Source: an uncultured Tateyamaria sp. (GTDB taxonomy: Bacteria > Pseudomonadota > Alphaproteobacteria > Rhodobacterales > Rhodobacteraceae). Taken from it: a DNA stretch of 64,000 nt. This document shows positions 17,551 to 27,190 of this stretch, piece after piece; positions within the stretch are counted from its first letter, which is position 1, and each line of letters begins with the position of its first letter. A model generated the notes under the pieces. The model was not told the DNA's origin and did not search any database. It saw only the letters and a list, made by a program, of their open reading frames with translations. Position numbers and translations under genes: made by a program. The stretch spans positions 620,001-684,000 of the forward strand of contig NZ_CANLAG010000002.1 in NCBI RefSeq assembly GCF_947488715.1, written 5' to 3'.

Positions 17551-18101
17551 TCCGTTCCGAAATTCTCAAAGAGATTGCCCCGATCCTGCGTGACCAGCTG
17601 GTTGTGTGCAACATCGGTATTCCCAGCCAGGAATTGCATGCCATCGACGATCAACCGACCAATTTCTATATGCTCGGCACGATGGGCCTGTCGTCTTCGA
17701 TTGGTCTGGGCTTGGCGCTGGCGCAGGACAAGACCGTCATTTCCATTGACGGCGATGGGTCGGTTTTGACCAACCTGTGTACACTGCCGACCATCGCCAA
17801 CAACGTGGCCGACAACTACATCCTGATGATCATCGACAATGGGTCCTATGGGTCCACTGGTGATCAACCGACCTACACGGGCAAAAAGACGTCGCTGGCC
17901 GGCATGGCGCGTGCGGCCGGCTGCGATAACGTGGTCGAAGTGATGGACGTCGACACCGGGCCTGCGCTGGAAAAGGCGATTGCCGAGCGCAAAATGACTG
18001 TGATGGTTGTGAAATGTGAGAGCGGCAATGCCAAGATGCCGGTCATCACGATGGATCCGGTTGTGATCAAGGACCGGTTCATGAAGGCCGTCCAGGCCTA
18101 A
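17547..18101 (+). CDS. comE: Sulfopyruvate decarboxylase, beta subunit
   Basis: A 184-residue ThDP-binding half with the GDG...N cofactor motif (ISIDGDGSVLTNLCTLPTIA) and FYMLGTMGLSSSIGLGLALA. It pairs with ComD. The ATG at 17547 overlaps the comD stop (ATGA). No sulfoacetaldehyde acetyltransferase (xsc) or phosphate acetyltransferase follows, so the product must be handled by genes elsewhere. A hairpin directly after the stop probably ends the operon. Confidence 0.86.
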   Translation: MIRSEILKEIAPILRDQLVVCNIGIPSQELHAIDDQPTNFYMLGTMGLSSSIGLGLALAQDKTVISIDGDGSVLTNLCTLPTIANNVADNYILMIIDNGSYGSTGDQPTYTGKKTSLAGMARAAGCDNVVEVMDVDTGPALEKAIAERKMTVMVVKCESGNAKMPVITMDPVVIKDRFMKAVQA

Positions 18102-18107
18102 GCCCAA

Positions 18108-18134
18108 GGGCCGGTGGTTTTGCGCCACTGGCCC
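18108..18134 (+). terminator. Stem-loop after comE
   Basis: GGGCCGGTGG and CCACTGGCCC pair over 10 bp (one G-T) around loop TTTTGCG, seven bases after the comE stop. There is no strong T-run, so it may be a weak terminator or an mRNA 3'-end stabiliser. Confidence 0.5.
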
Positions 18135-18205
18135 GATTGCATTAAGCCGCTCTTCATCCCTCTTTGCTTACTGTGCCGTCAAAGACATGCACGGGGTGCG
18201 CATAG

Positions 18206-21031
18206 ATGGGCGTTGACTGGCGAAAGTCGCCGCGGATTTCTCTGAAACTGCCATTGATGATGTTTGCAATGGCGGCTGTGGCTATGCTGGCCATGGGGTT
18301 TTTCTCTTACCGCGTGGCCAAGACGGCACTGATTGAGCAAGGTCACGTGCGTTTGGATGCGACGACCCACGCACGGCAGGTGGAAATCGACGAGTGGCTG
18401 GACTGGACACTGGACGATATCGCGCTGCAATCGCAGAACCCGAATATCATCAATGCGTTGCGGTCCTTTGAGGGCGCGTGGCGCACGCTGGACGGCGATC
18501 CGACACAGTATTTGCGCAAGGTCTATGTCGACGATAACCCAAACCCGGTCGCCGAACGGGATGCACTGATCTATCCCGATGACAGGTCGGCCTATTCCCG
18601 TAACCATCGAAAACACCACGAATTTTTCCGATCTATGGCCAATCAACGTGGCTATGACGATGTCTTCCTCATTGGGCGGGACGGGGCGGTGTACTACTCC
18701 GTCTTCAAAGGTGCGGATTTTGCTGCGGCTGACACACCGCCATTGCTGCGCGATGCGGCCCTTGCGGCGTCGCGCGTCGAGGGTGGCTTGGGTGCTTTGG
18801 TCGATTTTGCAGTGCCTGAAGCGGCGGAAAAGCCGGTGACACATTTTGCCGCCGTGATCCGCGACGGCGGCGGTGATCCAATGGGAACTCTGGTGTACCG
18901 TGTGTCCGGCGATGCGATTGCGCGGATTCTGACACACTCGGTTGCCCTCAGCGATGATGGCGCGACTTACGTCACTGGCCGGGACGGTCTTGTCATCGCC
19001 TCGGTGCTGGAGCCCGGTGCGCGCGTTGCAGACATGGATGGGGCAACTGATGATGTCTTTGCCGAAGAAGCCCTGACAAAACAGGGGGCTGAGTGGCGCG
19101 TGGTGACACGTGAACCGATGGCACATCTCATTGCGCCTGCGACGTTGGTTCTGAATACGATGATGACCCAGGGTGCCATTGTCCTTGCGGTGATGACCTT
19201 GGCGGGCATGTTCATTGCCCGCGGTCTGGCTGCGCCATTGAACCAATTGCGGCGCGCCATGCGCATGATCGGTCAAGGGCGGTATGACGCCACCATACCC
19301 GCCACTGACCGGCGCGATGAAATCGGCGACATGGCCCGCACATTGAAGACGTTTCAGGGTACACTGCGCAACGCCGAAATTGCGATGCAAGACAACCGGA
19401 TCAGAAGTGCAGCGATGGATGCCAGCTCTGCCGCTATGATCATTCTGGGCGCAGACGGATCAGAAACGTACAGGAATACGGCAGCGCAGGATCTGTGTGA
19501 CAGGCTGGCATTGGCGGCAGAAACGCGGCCCTTGGCTGGACCGCCCTCGTGGCTTCCGTCCGCAACACGCGCCATTTTTGAGAGCAATCACCGGGAACGG
19601 CACCGTGCAGATTTGGTTATTGATGACGTGTCTTTGCACATCGTGCTCGATCCCATACGCGCCGCCGACGACACGATGGCGGGCTGGGTTCTTGAGTTGT
19701 CGGATGTTACCACCACCAGCCGTGAACAGGCCGTATTGCAAAGTTTGGACACACATCAAATTCGTGTGGATTTTTCACCCAGTGGAACGGTCTTGAAAGC
19801 CAACGGCAACTTCGTCGAGGCAGTTGGTCAAGAGGTTGTGGGCGTGTCTTGGTCAGAACTGAACGCGGATCAATCCTGGCAAGAGCTTGTGATCAAGGAT
19901 CATTGGGATGGGTCGTTGGCGCTTTGTCCGTTTCAAATCGCAACTGTATTGCGGGGCAGTATGTCAGCCGTGCGTGATGCAGATGGCAAGGTGGTACAGT
20001 TTGTGCTGTTGGCCGCTGATGTCACAAAAGCCGTGCGTGCCTTGCAAGCTGCGGAAGCTCAGCGATCGTCCATGCAACAGACACAAACGCAGGTGGTGGA
20101 TGTTTTGCGATCCGGCCTTGCCAAACTGTCGAACGGTGACTTGACCGTACGTCTCGAGGAACGCTTTACCGAGGATTATGAACAACTTAGACTAGACTTC
20201 AATGCCGCATGTGACACTTTGGAACGCGCGCTGCTTGAAGCGTCGCACACTGGTTTCACAATCCGCCAACAAAGCGCTGAGATTTCGACGGCGTCGCACC
20301 AACTGGCAAAACAAGGCGAGGCGCAAGCAATAGCCTTGCAACAAACGGCGCAAACGATGGATGCGTTGACCAAGAACGTTCAGACAGCCGCATCCCGCGC
20401 AAACGCGTCCAACCGAATGGTGAGCGAAACAAGCGCACGGGCGCAGGCACATGGGGCCATTTTGCAAGAAGCGGAAGCTGCCATGATTGCGATCCGGGAC
20501 AGTTCTGGTGAAATTGCACATATCGTGTCGGTGATTGATGACATCGCGTTTCAGACCAATCTTCTCGCGCTGAACGCCGGCGTGGAAGCAGCACGCGCGG
20601 GCGAAGCGGGACGGGGTTTTGCCGTGGTTGCATCCGAAGTGCGCGCGCTCGCGCAACGAAGCGCAAACGCGGCGTCTCGAATTGGGGCGCTGATCCAAAC
20701 AAGTGGGGATCATGTCCATCGTGGTGTGGATTTGTTTAGGGAAACAGGTAAGGCATTAAGTGAAATCGCAGACTCAGTGACCGACATCAGTGATCACATG
20801 ACCAGTATAGCTGCAGCCAGTTCGGAACAGTCGCAAGCCATCGCGGATGTCAACGCAACGGTCTCGGACATTGACAGGTCCACACAAGAGCATGCCGCAA
20901 TGTTCGAACAAACGTCTTCTTCGAGCCGAATACTACTGTCTCAATCGGAAGCGTTGACCGGTACTCTCAGTGAGTTTGTCTTGCGAGACAAGAGGCGGGA
21001 TGGGCAAGAAGCCTATGCGCAGGCGGGCTGA
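18206..21031 (+). CDS. Methyl-accepting chemotaxis protein with periplasmic sensor, two HAMP and two PAS-like regions
   Basis: A 941-residue chemoreceptor. One membrane helix near residues 15-35 and a second near 310-335 bracket a ~275-residue periplasmic sensor, probably Cache-like. HAMP follows (near 337-385), then two PAS-like segments (about 395-510 and 520-625), a second HAMP-like segment ([11 protein letters not shown], near 655) and the signalling domain with the hairpin tip [20 protein letters not shown]. No CheR-tethering pentapeptide is seen at the C terminus. It lies between comE and cheB. The ligand is unknown; sensing sulfonates is only suggested by position. Confidence 0.9.
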   Translation: MGVDWRKSPRISLKLPLMMFAMAAVAMLAMGFFSYRVAKTALIEQGHVRLDATTHARQVEIDEWLDWTLDDIALQSQNPNIINALRSFEGAWRTLDGDPTQYLRKVYVDDNPNPVAERDALIYPDDRSAYSRNHRKHHEFFRSMANQRGYDDVFLIGRDGAVYYSVFKGADFAAADTPPLLRDAALAASRVEGGLGALVDFAVPEAAEKPVTHFAAVIRDGGGDPMGTLVYRVSGDAIARILTHSVALSDDGATYVTGRDGLVIASVLEPGARVADMDGATDDVFAEEALTKQGAEWRVVTREPMAHLIAPATLVLNTMMTQGAIVLAVMTLAGMFIARGLAAPLNQLRRAMRMIGQGRYDATIPATDRRDEIGDMARTLKTFQGTLRNAEIAMQDNRIRSAAMDASSAAMIILGADGSETYRNTAAQDLCDRLALAAETRPLAGPPSWLPSATRAIFESNHRERHRADLVIDDVSLHIVLDPIRAADDTMAGWVLELSDVTTTSREQAVLQSLDTHQIRVDFSPSGTVLKANGNFVEAVGQEVVGVSWSELNADQSWQELVIKDHWDGSLALCPFQIATVLRGSMSAVRDADGKVVQFVLLAADVTKAVRALQAAEAQRSSMQQTQTQVVDVLRSGLAKLSNGDLTVRLEERFTEDYEQLRLDFNAACDTLERALLEASHTGFTIRQQSAEISTASHQLAKQGEAQAIALQQTAQTMDALTKNVQTAASRANASNRMVSETSARAQAHGAILQEAEAAMIAIRDSSGEIAHIVSVIDDIAFQTNLLALNAGVEAARAGEAGRGFAVVASEVRALAQRSANAASRIGALIQTSGDHVHRGVDLFRETGKALSEIADSVTDISDHMTSIAAASSEQSQAIADVNATVSDIDRSTQEHAAMFEQTSSSSRILLSQSEALTGTLSEFVLRDKRRDGQEAYAQAG

Positions 21032-22079
21032 GACCGTGAATGCGCTTCATGAAATGAAACCAAGCCGTGTTGTTGTTGTGGATGACTCCCGCACAATTCG
21101 GCGGTGGCTCACCAGCGTCGTCGCGACCGACCCTCGACTGGAGCTGGTTGGAACCGCCGGGTCCGCCGACGAGGCGCGTGCCGTGATCAAGGCGACAAAT
21201 CCAGACGTTCTAACTTTGGACATTGAGATGCCCGGTATGAACGGTTTGGAGTTTCTTGGTCATATCATGCGATTGCGACCGATGCCGGTCATCGTTTTTT
21301 CCGGTGCATTTGACAGGCAACCCAATGCAGCCACACACGCGATGGCTGTTGGCGCTACTTTTTGTCTGAACAAGCCCGCGATCCCAACGCATGATGAAAA
21401 TGCACACTTACGAGACTGCATTTACGCAGCCGCAACAGGTCGGGCGCTCCCGAACGTTGTAGACAGATCAACCAAACCCAATTTCGCCGACCAAATTCTG
21501 CTTGTTGGTGCTTCGACTGGAGGCGTGGGAGCGATTGAAGTCCTGGTCAACCAGCTGCCCGAGGATGCGCCGCCAATCGTAATTGCACAGCACATGCCAC
21601 ACAGTTATCTCAAGAGTTTCTCAAAACGGCTGAACCGCCTTGTCTCGCATGATATTGGCCTGGCTTCGGACGGTATGCGCCTAGCGCCTGGAGAGATCCG
21701 CATTGCGCCATCAACTGACGCTCAGACTTGTGTCACTTGGCACAGCGGAGCGTGGCATATCAACTTCACTGCAAAGAGAGTAGATCACACATTTTGCCCT
21801 TCGGTCGACGTATTGTTTGCATCAGCGGTCCCATGGGCACACCAAGTCGGCGCATTGTTATTGACTGGGCTCGGGACTGACGGCGCGAAAGGCATGTTGG
21901 CCCTTCGGCGCGGTGGAGCGACGACACTGGGACAATCACGGGACAGCTGTGCCGTTTACGGAATGCCGGGCGCTGCGTTGGCCATGAACGCGTCCGAAGC
22001 AGAATTCCCAATAGAGGAGATCGGAACCGAGATGCTGGCACGGCTAAAGGCTAAGGAGCATGAGGTTTATCCACTGTGA
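21000..22079 (+). CDS. cheB: Chemotaxis methylesterase/deamidase CheB
   Basis: About 359 residues: an N-terminal receiver (VVVVDDSR, phospho-acceptor Asp in [12 protein letters not shown]) and a C-terminal methylesterase with catalytic Ser in [13 protein letters not shown], His in AQHMPHSY and Asp in [10 protein letters not shown]. It removes methyl groups from receptors when phosphorylated by CheA. The start is uncertain: the ATG at 21000 has AGAGG four bases upstream; ATG 21015, GTG 21036 and ATG 21054 are also possible. It overlaps the receptor's 3' end. The stop overlaps cheD by 4 bp. Local GC content looks lower than in flanking genes. Confidence 0.92.
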   Translation: MGKKPMRRRAETVNALHEMKPSRVVVVDDSRTIRRWLTSVVATDPRLELVGTAGSADEARAVIKATNPDVLTLDIEMPGMNGLEFLGHIMRLRPMPVIVFSGAFDRQPNAATHAMAVGATFCLNKPAIPTHDENAHLRDCIYAAATGRALPNVVDRSTKPNFADQILLVGASTGGVGAIEVLVNQLPEDAPPIVIAQHMPHSYLKSFSKRLNRLVSHDIGLASDGMRLAPGEIRIAPSTDAQTCVTWHSGAWHINFTAKRVDHTFCPSVDVLFASAVPWAHQVGALLLTGLGTDGAKGMLALRRGGATTLGQSRDSCAVYGMPGAALAMNASEAEFPIEEIGTEMLARLKAKEHEVYPL

Positions 22080-22588
22080 CCGAACGGCGCATCCACATCA
22101 CACAAGGTGAGTACGCGACATCGTCCTTCGATGAAGTGGTAATCTCTACTCTGTTAGGGTCCTGCGTGTCTTGCTGTTTGTGGGATGATCAAGCCGGTGT
22201 AGGCGGTATGAACCATATGCTTTTGGCTCAGGGTTCAGCGGGCGATACCGTTCGGACCCTGTCAGGTTTGAGCGCTATGGAGTTGCTGATCAACGACCTC
22301 GTCAAACTTGGTGCTTCAAAGCCCCGTTTGAAAGCAAAAGCATTTGGGGGCGCCAGAATGATCAAGGGGCTTTCCGATATTGGGGCCCAGAACGCAGAAT
22401 TTACAGTTTCTTACCTGAAGAAAGAGGGCATTCCACTTGTTACCCAGTCTTTGGGTGGTACGCGAGCTCGAACACTGCGATTCTGGCCCACATCTGGACG
22501 TGTATTGCAAAGGGTGAGCGATACAGAAGTGGGGTGCATTGAGCCTCGGCCGACCCCGGCAATAGGCCATGATGTGGAGATCTTCTGA
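22076..22588 (+). CDS. cheD: Chemoreceptor glutamine deamidase CheD
   Basis: A 170-residue protein with the CheD catalytic cysteine in LLGSCVSCCLWD and histidine in GGMNHMLL, plus KAFGGARMI and the Thr region near GGTRAR. It deamidates specific glutamines on receptors and often modulates CheC-type phosphatases. It starts at a GTG overlapping the cheB stop (GTGA). It is convergent with the - strand chemotaxis genes, with 31 bp between stops. No cheC is seen. Confidence 0.92.
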   Translation: MTERRIHITQGEYATSSFDEVVISTLLGSCVSCCLWDDQAGVGGMNHMLLAQGSAGDTVRTLSGLSAMELLINDLVKLGASKPRLKAKAFGGARMIKGLSDIGAQNAEFTVSYLKKEGIPLVTQSLGGTRARTLRFWPTSGRVLQRVSDTEVGCIEPRPTPAIGHDVEIF

Positions 22589-22619
22589 AAATGCTCCATA
22601 CTCTTTCGTAAAATTCATT

Positions 22620-22970
22620 TCAAAACAAGTCTAGAGACCCGGCCTGGCGTTCTTGAATTGTGGATTCCTGATCAAGCAGATCCTTTGTCGTTGCCAGTTG
22701 CAGACTAGAGATGGCCAGTGTTTGCATTTCCCCACGCAAGGTAAGAGCCTCGGTCAACCGAGCTAGGTCGATGAGTGATTGATGCAAATTGTCCAATTTT
22801 TGGAAATCTATGATCGACTGGCTTTGAATGTTTGCAGAATCAGACAAGCTTAGCTCCGAGATGCCATCTGAGACAGATTCGAGGTCCGCAGCCAATTGGT
22901 CCAGTAGGCCAGCCATATTCCCCATGACTCGCTGGAAATTAATGTCGCTAGTCTCTGACTTTGCTTTCAC
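22620..22970 (-). CDS. Small helical chemotaxis protein, candidate CheZ/CheT-like CheY phosphatase
   Basis: A 116-residue, predominantly helical, acidic protein of no family I can name with certainty. Residues 55-66 read DFQKLDNLHQSL, giving a DxxxQ motif (Asp60, Gln64) inside an amphipathic helix, as in the CheZ active-site region. The C terminus is SLDLF, similar in character to the short CheY-binding tail of CheZ. The start ATG overlaps the stop of the upstream cheY (ATGA), so the two are made together. Size and operon-end position recall CheT of Sinorhizobium meliloti. Function is inferred. Confidence 0.6.
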   Translation of the reverse strand: MKAKSETSDINFQRVMGNMAGLLDQLAADLESVSDGISELSLSDSANIQSQSIIDFQKLDNLHQSLIDLARLTEALTLRGEMQTLAISSLQLATTKDLLDQESTIQERQAGSLDLF

Positions 22971-23353
22971 AACGGACCTACGACAGTTTCAATGCACTTG
23001 CGAAGGTCCTGCGGTTGAAACGGTTTCTTCAGGAAATTGTTCATGCCAAGTTTTCGGCCGTAATCGATAATCTGCTGCTCAGTCCGACCCGTAATCAATA
23101 TGAAGCCTACGGACTTTGTCTGTGCAGATGAACGCAAGTGGTGAAGCAGTTTGAGACCATCCATATTCGGCATATTATAGTCCGAGATGACCAGGTGTAC
23201 CGGCGACTTTGCCAACGCATGAACTGCACTCTGCCCATCCTCAGCAGTCGAGATGTGTCTGATGCCAAAACTATCCAAAGTTTGGGTCAAGATACCGCGG
23301 CTTGTCGACATATCATCGACCACCATAATGCGAATTTTATCACGAAGTGCCAT
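22967..23353 (-). CDS. cheY: CheY-type response regulator
   Basis: A 128-residue single receiver domain: acidic pair in IMVVDDMSTSRG, phospho-acceptor Asp in LVISDYNMPNMDG, Thr/Lys switch residues in ILITGRTEQQ and FLKKPFQPQDL. The ATG at 23353 is chosen because AAAGGAC lies just upstream; an in-frame ATG at 23377 lacks a site. It overlaps the end of cheR by 14 bp and the next small gene by 4 bp. It would carry the signal from CheA to the flagellar motor or act as a phosphate sink. A second cheY lies upstream of cheA. Confidence 0.88.
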   Translation of the reverse strand: MALRDKIRIMVVDDMSTSRGILTQTLDSFGIRHISTAEDGQSAVHALAKSPVHLVISDYNMPNMDGLKLLHHLRSSAQTKSVGFILITGRTEQQIIDYGRKLGMNNFLKKPFQPQDLRKCIETVVGPL

Positions 23354-24233
23354 GTATGTCCTTTCGCGACTGTCCATTTTTGGAAAGTGATCGCTCTATA
23401 CGTTCATAGGAAGTCGGTCCGACAGACTTGAACCCATGTTCCAAGGCAGATGATATTCTCTCGGAGTGGCCCAGAAAAAATAGCCCGTTGCTTTCTAGCT
23501 CCGCGTGAAAGCGTGACCATAGGCTTTCCTGAGCCGTCTGATCAAAATAGATAACGACGTTTCTGCAATATATTGCGTCGAACTTGTACCGCATGGGCCA
23601 CTCGGAAAACAAATTGAGTTCATGAAATCTAATACAATCACGTATTGACTTCTTTACTTTGAACTCATCTTCCAAATCGGAAACGACATCTGTGAATTGC
23701 TGCTTGTCTGCTGCGGACAAACCTGCCACTTGGCGTTCGGAGTAGGTCGCGTTTCGCGCGAAATCAACTACCTTGGGATCAATGTCAGTGGCAAGTATGC
23801 GAAAATCTGAATGAGATAGTTTGGGGAAATTCCTCAGCATATACATCGCAATTGAGTACGGTTCTTGTCCGTTTGAACAGCCGGCGGACCAAATTCGAAT
23901 GCGGCGCCCATCAGATATCTTTTGGCGAATAACGTTACCCAGCCTGTCTGATAGAGTTGTAAAGTGGTGAGCCTCTCGAAAAAAATGTGAAACGTTTGTT
24001 GTGAGCGCCGATATCATATGGCGTCTTTCTGAAATTCCAGCGTCAGAACAGACATGCTTAACGTAGTGCTGAAATTCATTCATTTGCAAAGCCCGTAACC
24101 GATGCCTCAATCGGGATTGAACCATCATCCTTTTCTCGGCTCTCAACTTTAGACCACACTCGCGACGCGCAAGAGCGGAGAGTTCTTCGAATGATGCTGG
24201 ATCCATGTTGGGCCGTGAGTGATCAGCATCCAT
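23340..24233 (-). CDS. cheR: Chemotaxis protein methyltransferase CheR
   Basis: A 297-residue SAM-dependent enzyme that methylates receptor glutamates. It has the helical N-terminal domain, then TTNVSHFFREAHHF, the SAM motif IWSAGCSNGQEPYSIAMYM, RILATDIDPKVVDFAR and FDAIYCRNVVIYFDQ. The ATG at 24233 overlaps the cheW stop (TGATG). Base composition is visibly more AT-rich than cheA, which may reflect a different history for this part of the cluster. Confidence 0.94.
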   Translation of the reverse strand: MDADHSRPNMDPASFEELSALARRECGLKLRAEKRMMVQSRLRHRLRALQMNEFQHYVKHVCSDAGISERRHMISALTTNVSHFFREAHHFTTLSDRLGNVIRQKISDGRRIRIWSAGCSNGQEPYSIAMYMLRNFPKLSHSDFRILATDIDPKVVDFARNATYSERQVAGLSAADKQQFTDVVSDLEDEFKVKKSIRDCIRFHELNLFSEWPMRYKFDAIYCRNVVIYFDQTAQESLWSRFHAELESNGLFFLGHSERISSALEHGFKSVGPTSYERIERSLSKNGQSRKDIHGTS

Positions 24234-24691
24234 CAAGCGGCATCGCTTTGCACGATTGAGATCACGTTAGGTAAGTCCAAGACGCGTATCATTCTGTTGT
24301 CGATCAAAGTCAGTGACTTTATGACGGTAGGATGGTTCTGGCCGACACTGTCCGGCGGCGGCTGCAAATCGCTTTCTTCCAACGCAATGATGTCCGACAC
24401 AGCGTCGACCAACAGCCCGGTCATTGTGTCCTCATGTTTGACCACGATAATGACATGCCTGTCCGAGTGCTCTTTGGGTGGCAGCCCAAGGCGCTCGGCC
24501 AAATCCATCACAGGCAGAACTGTACCGCGGAGATTTATGACACCACGCATGAAGCTTGGTGCATGGGGAAGGGGGGTGGCTTTGGTCCAGCCGCGGATTT
24601 CCCGAACACTCATAATGTCCAGCGAATACTCTTGATCACTGAGTTTGAAGGTAAGCAGTTCTACCGTTTGCGTAGCGAGTGTTTCGGGCAT
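24233..24691 (-). CDS. cheW: Chemotaxis coupling protein CheW
   Basis: A 152-residue SH3-like scaffold linking receptors to CheA. Typical segments are LLTFKLSDQEYSLDIMSVRE, FMRGVINLRGTVLPVMDLAE and VGLLVDAV-like text (GLLVDAVSDII). It lies one base from the cheA stop and overlaps cheR, so the order cheA-cheW-cheR is tightly coupled. Only one cheW is present in the window. Confidence 0.94.
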   Translation of the reverse strand: MPETLATQTVELLTFKLSDQEYSLDIMSVREIRGWTKATPLPHAPSFMRGVINLRGTVLPVMDLAERLGLPPKEHSDRHVIIVVKHEDTMTGLLVDAVSDIIALEESDLQPPPDSVGQNHPTVIKSLTLIDNRMIRVLDLPNVISIVQSDAA

Positions 24692-24692
24692 G

Positions 24693-26813
24693 TCATGCTT
24701 CCATTTTCATTGGGGCGGGTGCCGGTCGTGACAGGTCGGACGCTTGGGCGACGATGTCGGATGGGTCGAGAATCAAGGCAATTTGCCCATCGCCCAGTAT
24801 TGTCGCGGCGGCGATCCCTGGTGCGCGGTAATAGGTGTCGTCGAGGCCTTTGATGACAACCTGGCGTTGGTCTTGGATTTCGTCGACGATCAGCGCACCG
24901 GCGCGGCCATCTTCGTGTGAAATGAGAAGAGCCACGGAATCGACATACGTGTCCTTTCGGTCTCGGTAACCTAGCAAATGACCCAAGTCGAAAAGTGGGA
25001 CAAAACCATCCCTGACTCGAACGATATTGAGGCCTGGTTGCAGTGTTTCTAGGGACGTTTCGGTGAGCGTCATGGTTTCTGCAACCATGTTCAGCGGTAA
25101 AACTAGGGTTTCTCCAGCAACTTCGACGACCATGCCGTCGAGGACCGCAAGGGTGAGGGGCAATGAGATCGTGAACGTGGTCCCGGACCCTTCGTTAGAG
25201 GCAATTGAGATGCGGCCGCCCAAAGCCTGGATTGCTGTGCGAACCACGTCCATGCCAACGCCTCGCCCAGACAGATCGGACACAGTGCTGGCGGTGGAAA
25301 AACCAGGAAGGAAGAGTAAGTTGTCAATCTCAGTGTCGCTGAGTGCTGCGTCTGCGGCAACCAGTCCCTTTTCACAAGCAATCTTGAAAACACGCGCCCG
25401 GTCGATACCTGCACCGTCATCGGCGACTTCGATGATCACCCGGCCGGACCTGTGTGCGGCGGACAATCGTACAACGCCTTCTTCAGGTTTGCCGGCAGCG
25501 ACGCGGTCGGCGGTGCTTTCCAAACCGTGATCGACTGCGTTTCGGATCATATGGGTCAACGGGTCGGCGAGCCGTTCTATGACTGTTTTGTCGACCTCTG
25601 TCGTCTCGCCATCGGTGTGTAAGCGCACATTTTTTCCGACGGCCGCCGACGACTCGCGAACAATGCGAGACATGCGTTGAAAGAGCGACTTGACCGGTTG
25701 GGCGCGGATCATCATCACGCTGTCCTGTATATCACGGGTCAAGCGTTGGAATTCCTCGAGGCCATTCATGGCGTCCGAGTGCGGTGAAAGCCCGGCGCTC
25801 AGTAGGCTTTGTGCGAGCATGGCTTGGTTGATCACCAATTCACCAACGAGGTTCACCAAGCGTTCGATACGGTCCAGATCCACGCGTACAACGGATTTCG
25901 CAGCAACAGGTGCGCGTTGCTCTTCGGGTTTTTGTGCAGGCTGCGCAGATGCGGAAATGGGTTCGGGCGGCGCAGTTGGCGCTTTATCAAGGGGAGGCAG
26001 TGGCTCAAGCGATGGGATCGATACGGGCTCGGGAGTTTCGCCATCGGAGTCGGTGACGGAGAAACTGCACAGACCTTCCACGAATTCGAATGTGGAGTTG
26101 ATTTCCGCCTCATCAACTGCTGTTGAAAGCTCAATGCTCCAGGAAAGGTAGGACGTCTCTGGAACGAGTTGGTCGAAGCTGGGCAATTTGGATGTGTTGC
26201 ACGTGACCTTGCAGTCACCCAACTCGGACAATGCGTGCAAAACGGGGTAAGCGTCGTTGCCGTTCTCGTACATTTCATTGTCGGGCGTGAAGGTGATCAG
26301 ATAGGTTTTTACGCCTTCTGACGTGGTTTCCTCAGACAAGTCCGGACCAAAGTCGAAATCGAGCTTCAAACCAACGGGGTTGAAGTCAATTTCCGGCTCT
26401 GGCTCTGCGAGACTGGGTTCGGCGGCGATGCAGGCGTCCAGTTCCCCCGCCAGGTGTTCGCCCTGGGCAGTGGGAATGTCGGTGTCATCGCGACAGGCGC
26501 GCACCAAGTCCGAAAGGTGATCGCTTGCGCGGAAGAACAATTTCAGCAGTTCAGAATCTACATTCAGGCGACCGGAACGCACGCCATCCAGAACGGTTTC
26601 GTATTTGTGGGCGAAGCGCACCAACGCTTCGAGCCCGAAGGCACCAGCACCACCCTTGATCGAGTGGACAGCCCGGAACACGATGTGGATGGTTTCGCTG
26701 TCATCCTCGCCGTCATCCATCAATTGCAGGCCGTCCTGCATCGCCTCGAGCAGTTCCTCACATTCGACGAAGAAGGAGGCGCGAATTTCGGCCATGGGAT
26801 CGGTGGGTGCCAT
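24693..26813 (-). CDS. cheA: Chemotaxis histidine kinase CheA
   Basis: A ~706-residue kinase. The HPt domain carries the phosphorylated His at about residue 50 (AVHSIKGGAGAFGLE). A Pro-rich linker near residues 265-300 leads to dimerisation (RIERLVNLVGELVINQAML), an HATPase domain (THMIRNAVDHGLE, VADDGAGID, GRGVGMDVVRT) and a C-terminal CheW-like regulatory domain. A central region (about 170-265) probably holds the response-regulator-binding P2 domain. The ATG at 26813 is used; AGGA lies about ten bases upstream. It phosphorylates CheY and CheB. Confidence 0.94.
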   Translation of the reverse strand: MAPTDPMAEIRASFFVECEELLEAMQDGLQLMDDGEDDSETIHIVFRAVHSIKGGAGAFGLEALVRFAHKYETVLDGVRSGRLNVDSELLKLFFRASDHLSDLVRACRDDTDIPTAQGEHLAGELDACIAAEPSLAEPEPEIDFNPVGLKLDFDFGPDLSEETTSEGVKTYLITFTPDNEMYENGNDAYPVLHALSELGDCKVTCNTSKLPSFDQLVPETSYLSWSIELSTAVDEAEINSTFEFVEGLCSFSVTDSDGETPEPVSIPSLEPLPPLDKAPTAPPEPISASAQPAQKPEEQRAPVAAKSVVRVDLDRIERLVNLVGELVINQAMLAQSLLSAGLSPHSDAMNGLEEFQRLTRDIQDSVMMIRAQPVKSLFQRMSRIVRESSAAVGKNVRLHTDGETTEVDKTVIERLADPLTHMIRNAVDHGLESTADRVAAGKPEEGVVRLSAAHRSGRVIIEVADDGAGIDRARVFKIACEKGLVAADAALSDTEIDNLLFLPGFSTASTVSDLSGRGVGMDVVRTAIQALGGRISIASNEGSGTTFTISLPLTLAVLDGMVVEVAGETLVLPLNMVAETMTLTETSLETLQPGLNIVRVRDGFVPLFDLGHLLGYRDRKDTYVDSVALLISHEDGRAGALIVDEIQDQRQVVIKGLDDTYYRAPGIAAATILGDGQIALILDPSDIVAQASDLSRPAPAPMKMEA

Positions 26814-26824
26814 GCTCAAGTTTC

Positions 26825-27190
26825 CTAACCAGCGACCATTTGCAGGGCTTTGACCAGTTTGGCGGGGTCAAAAGGCTTTACGATCCATCCCGTTGCACCG
26901 GCGCTGCGGGCGCGCATCTTGAGTTCCGGTGCCGCCTCAGTGGTGAGGACGAGGATTGGCGTTGTTTTATAAGCGCTTTGGTCGCGCACGGCGTCGATGA
27001 AACCAAAACCGTCCATGCGCGGCATGTTGATGTCGGTGATGATGACGTCGGGCGCCGTTTTGGCAAGCACCTCGGTGCCGTGGATGCCGTCGTCAGCGGT
27101 GTGAACCGTAAAGCCCGCAGGCTCCAGCGCCAAACGGATCATGTCACGCATTGTGCGGCTGTCATCCACAGCCAGAATTTCGAGCCCCAT
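26825..27190 (-). CDS. cheY: CheY-type response regulator (second copy)
   Basis: A 121-residue receiver: ILAVDDSRTMRDMIR, Asp in VIITDINMPRMDG, ILVLTTEAAPELK and WIVKPFDPAKLVKAL. This is the classical motor-type CheY pattern. It is GC-rich, like cheA and unlike the other cheY. It sits immediately upstream of cheA, 11 bp away, and its start overlaps the STAS gene stop (TAATG). Of the two cheY genes this one looks more like the direct CheA partner. Confidence 0.92.
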   Translation of the reverse strand: MGLEILAVDDSRTMRDMIRLALEPAGFTVHTADDGIHGTEVLAKTAPDVIITDINMPRMDGFGFIDAVRDQSAYKTTPILVLTTEAAPELKMRARSAGATGWIVKPFDPAKLVKALQMVAG

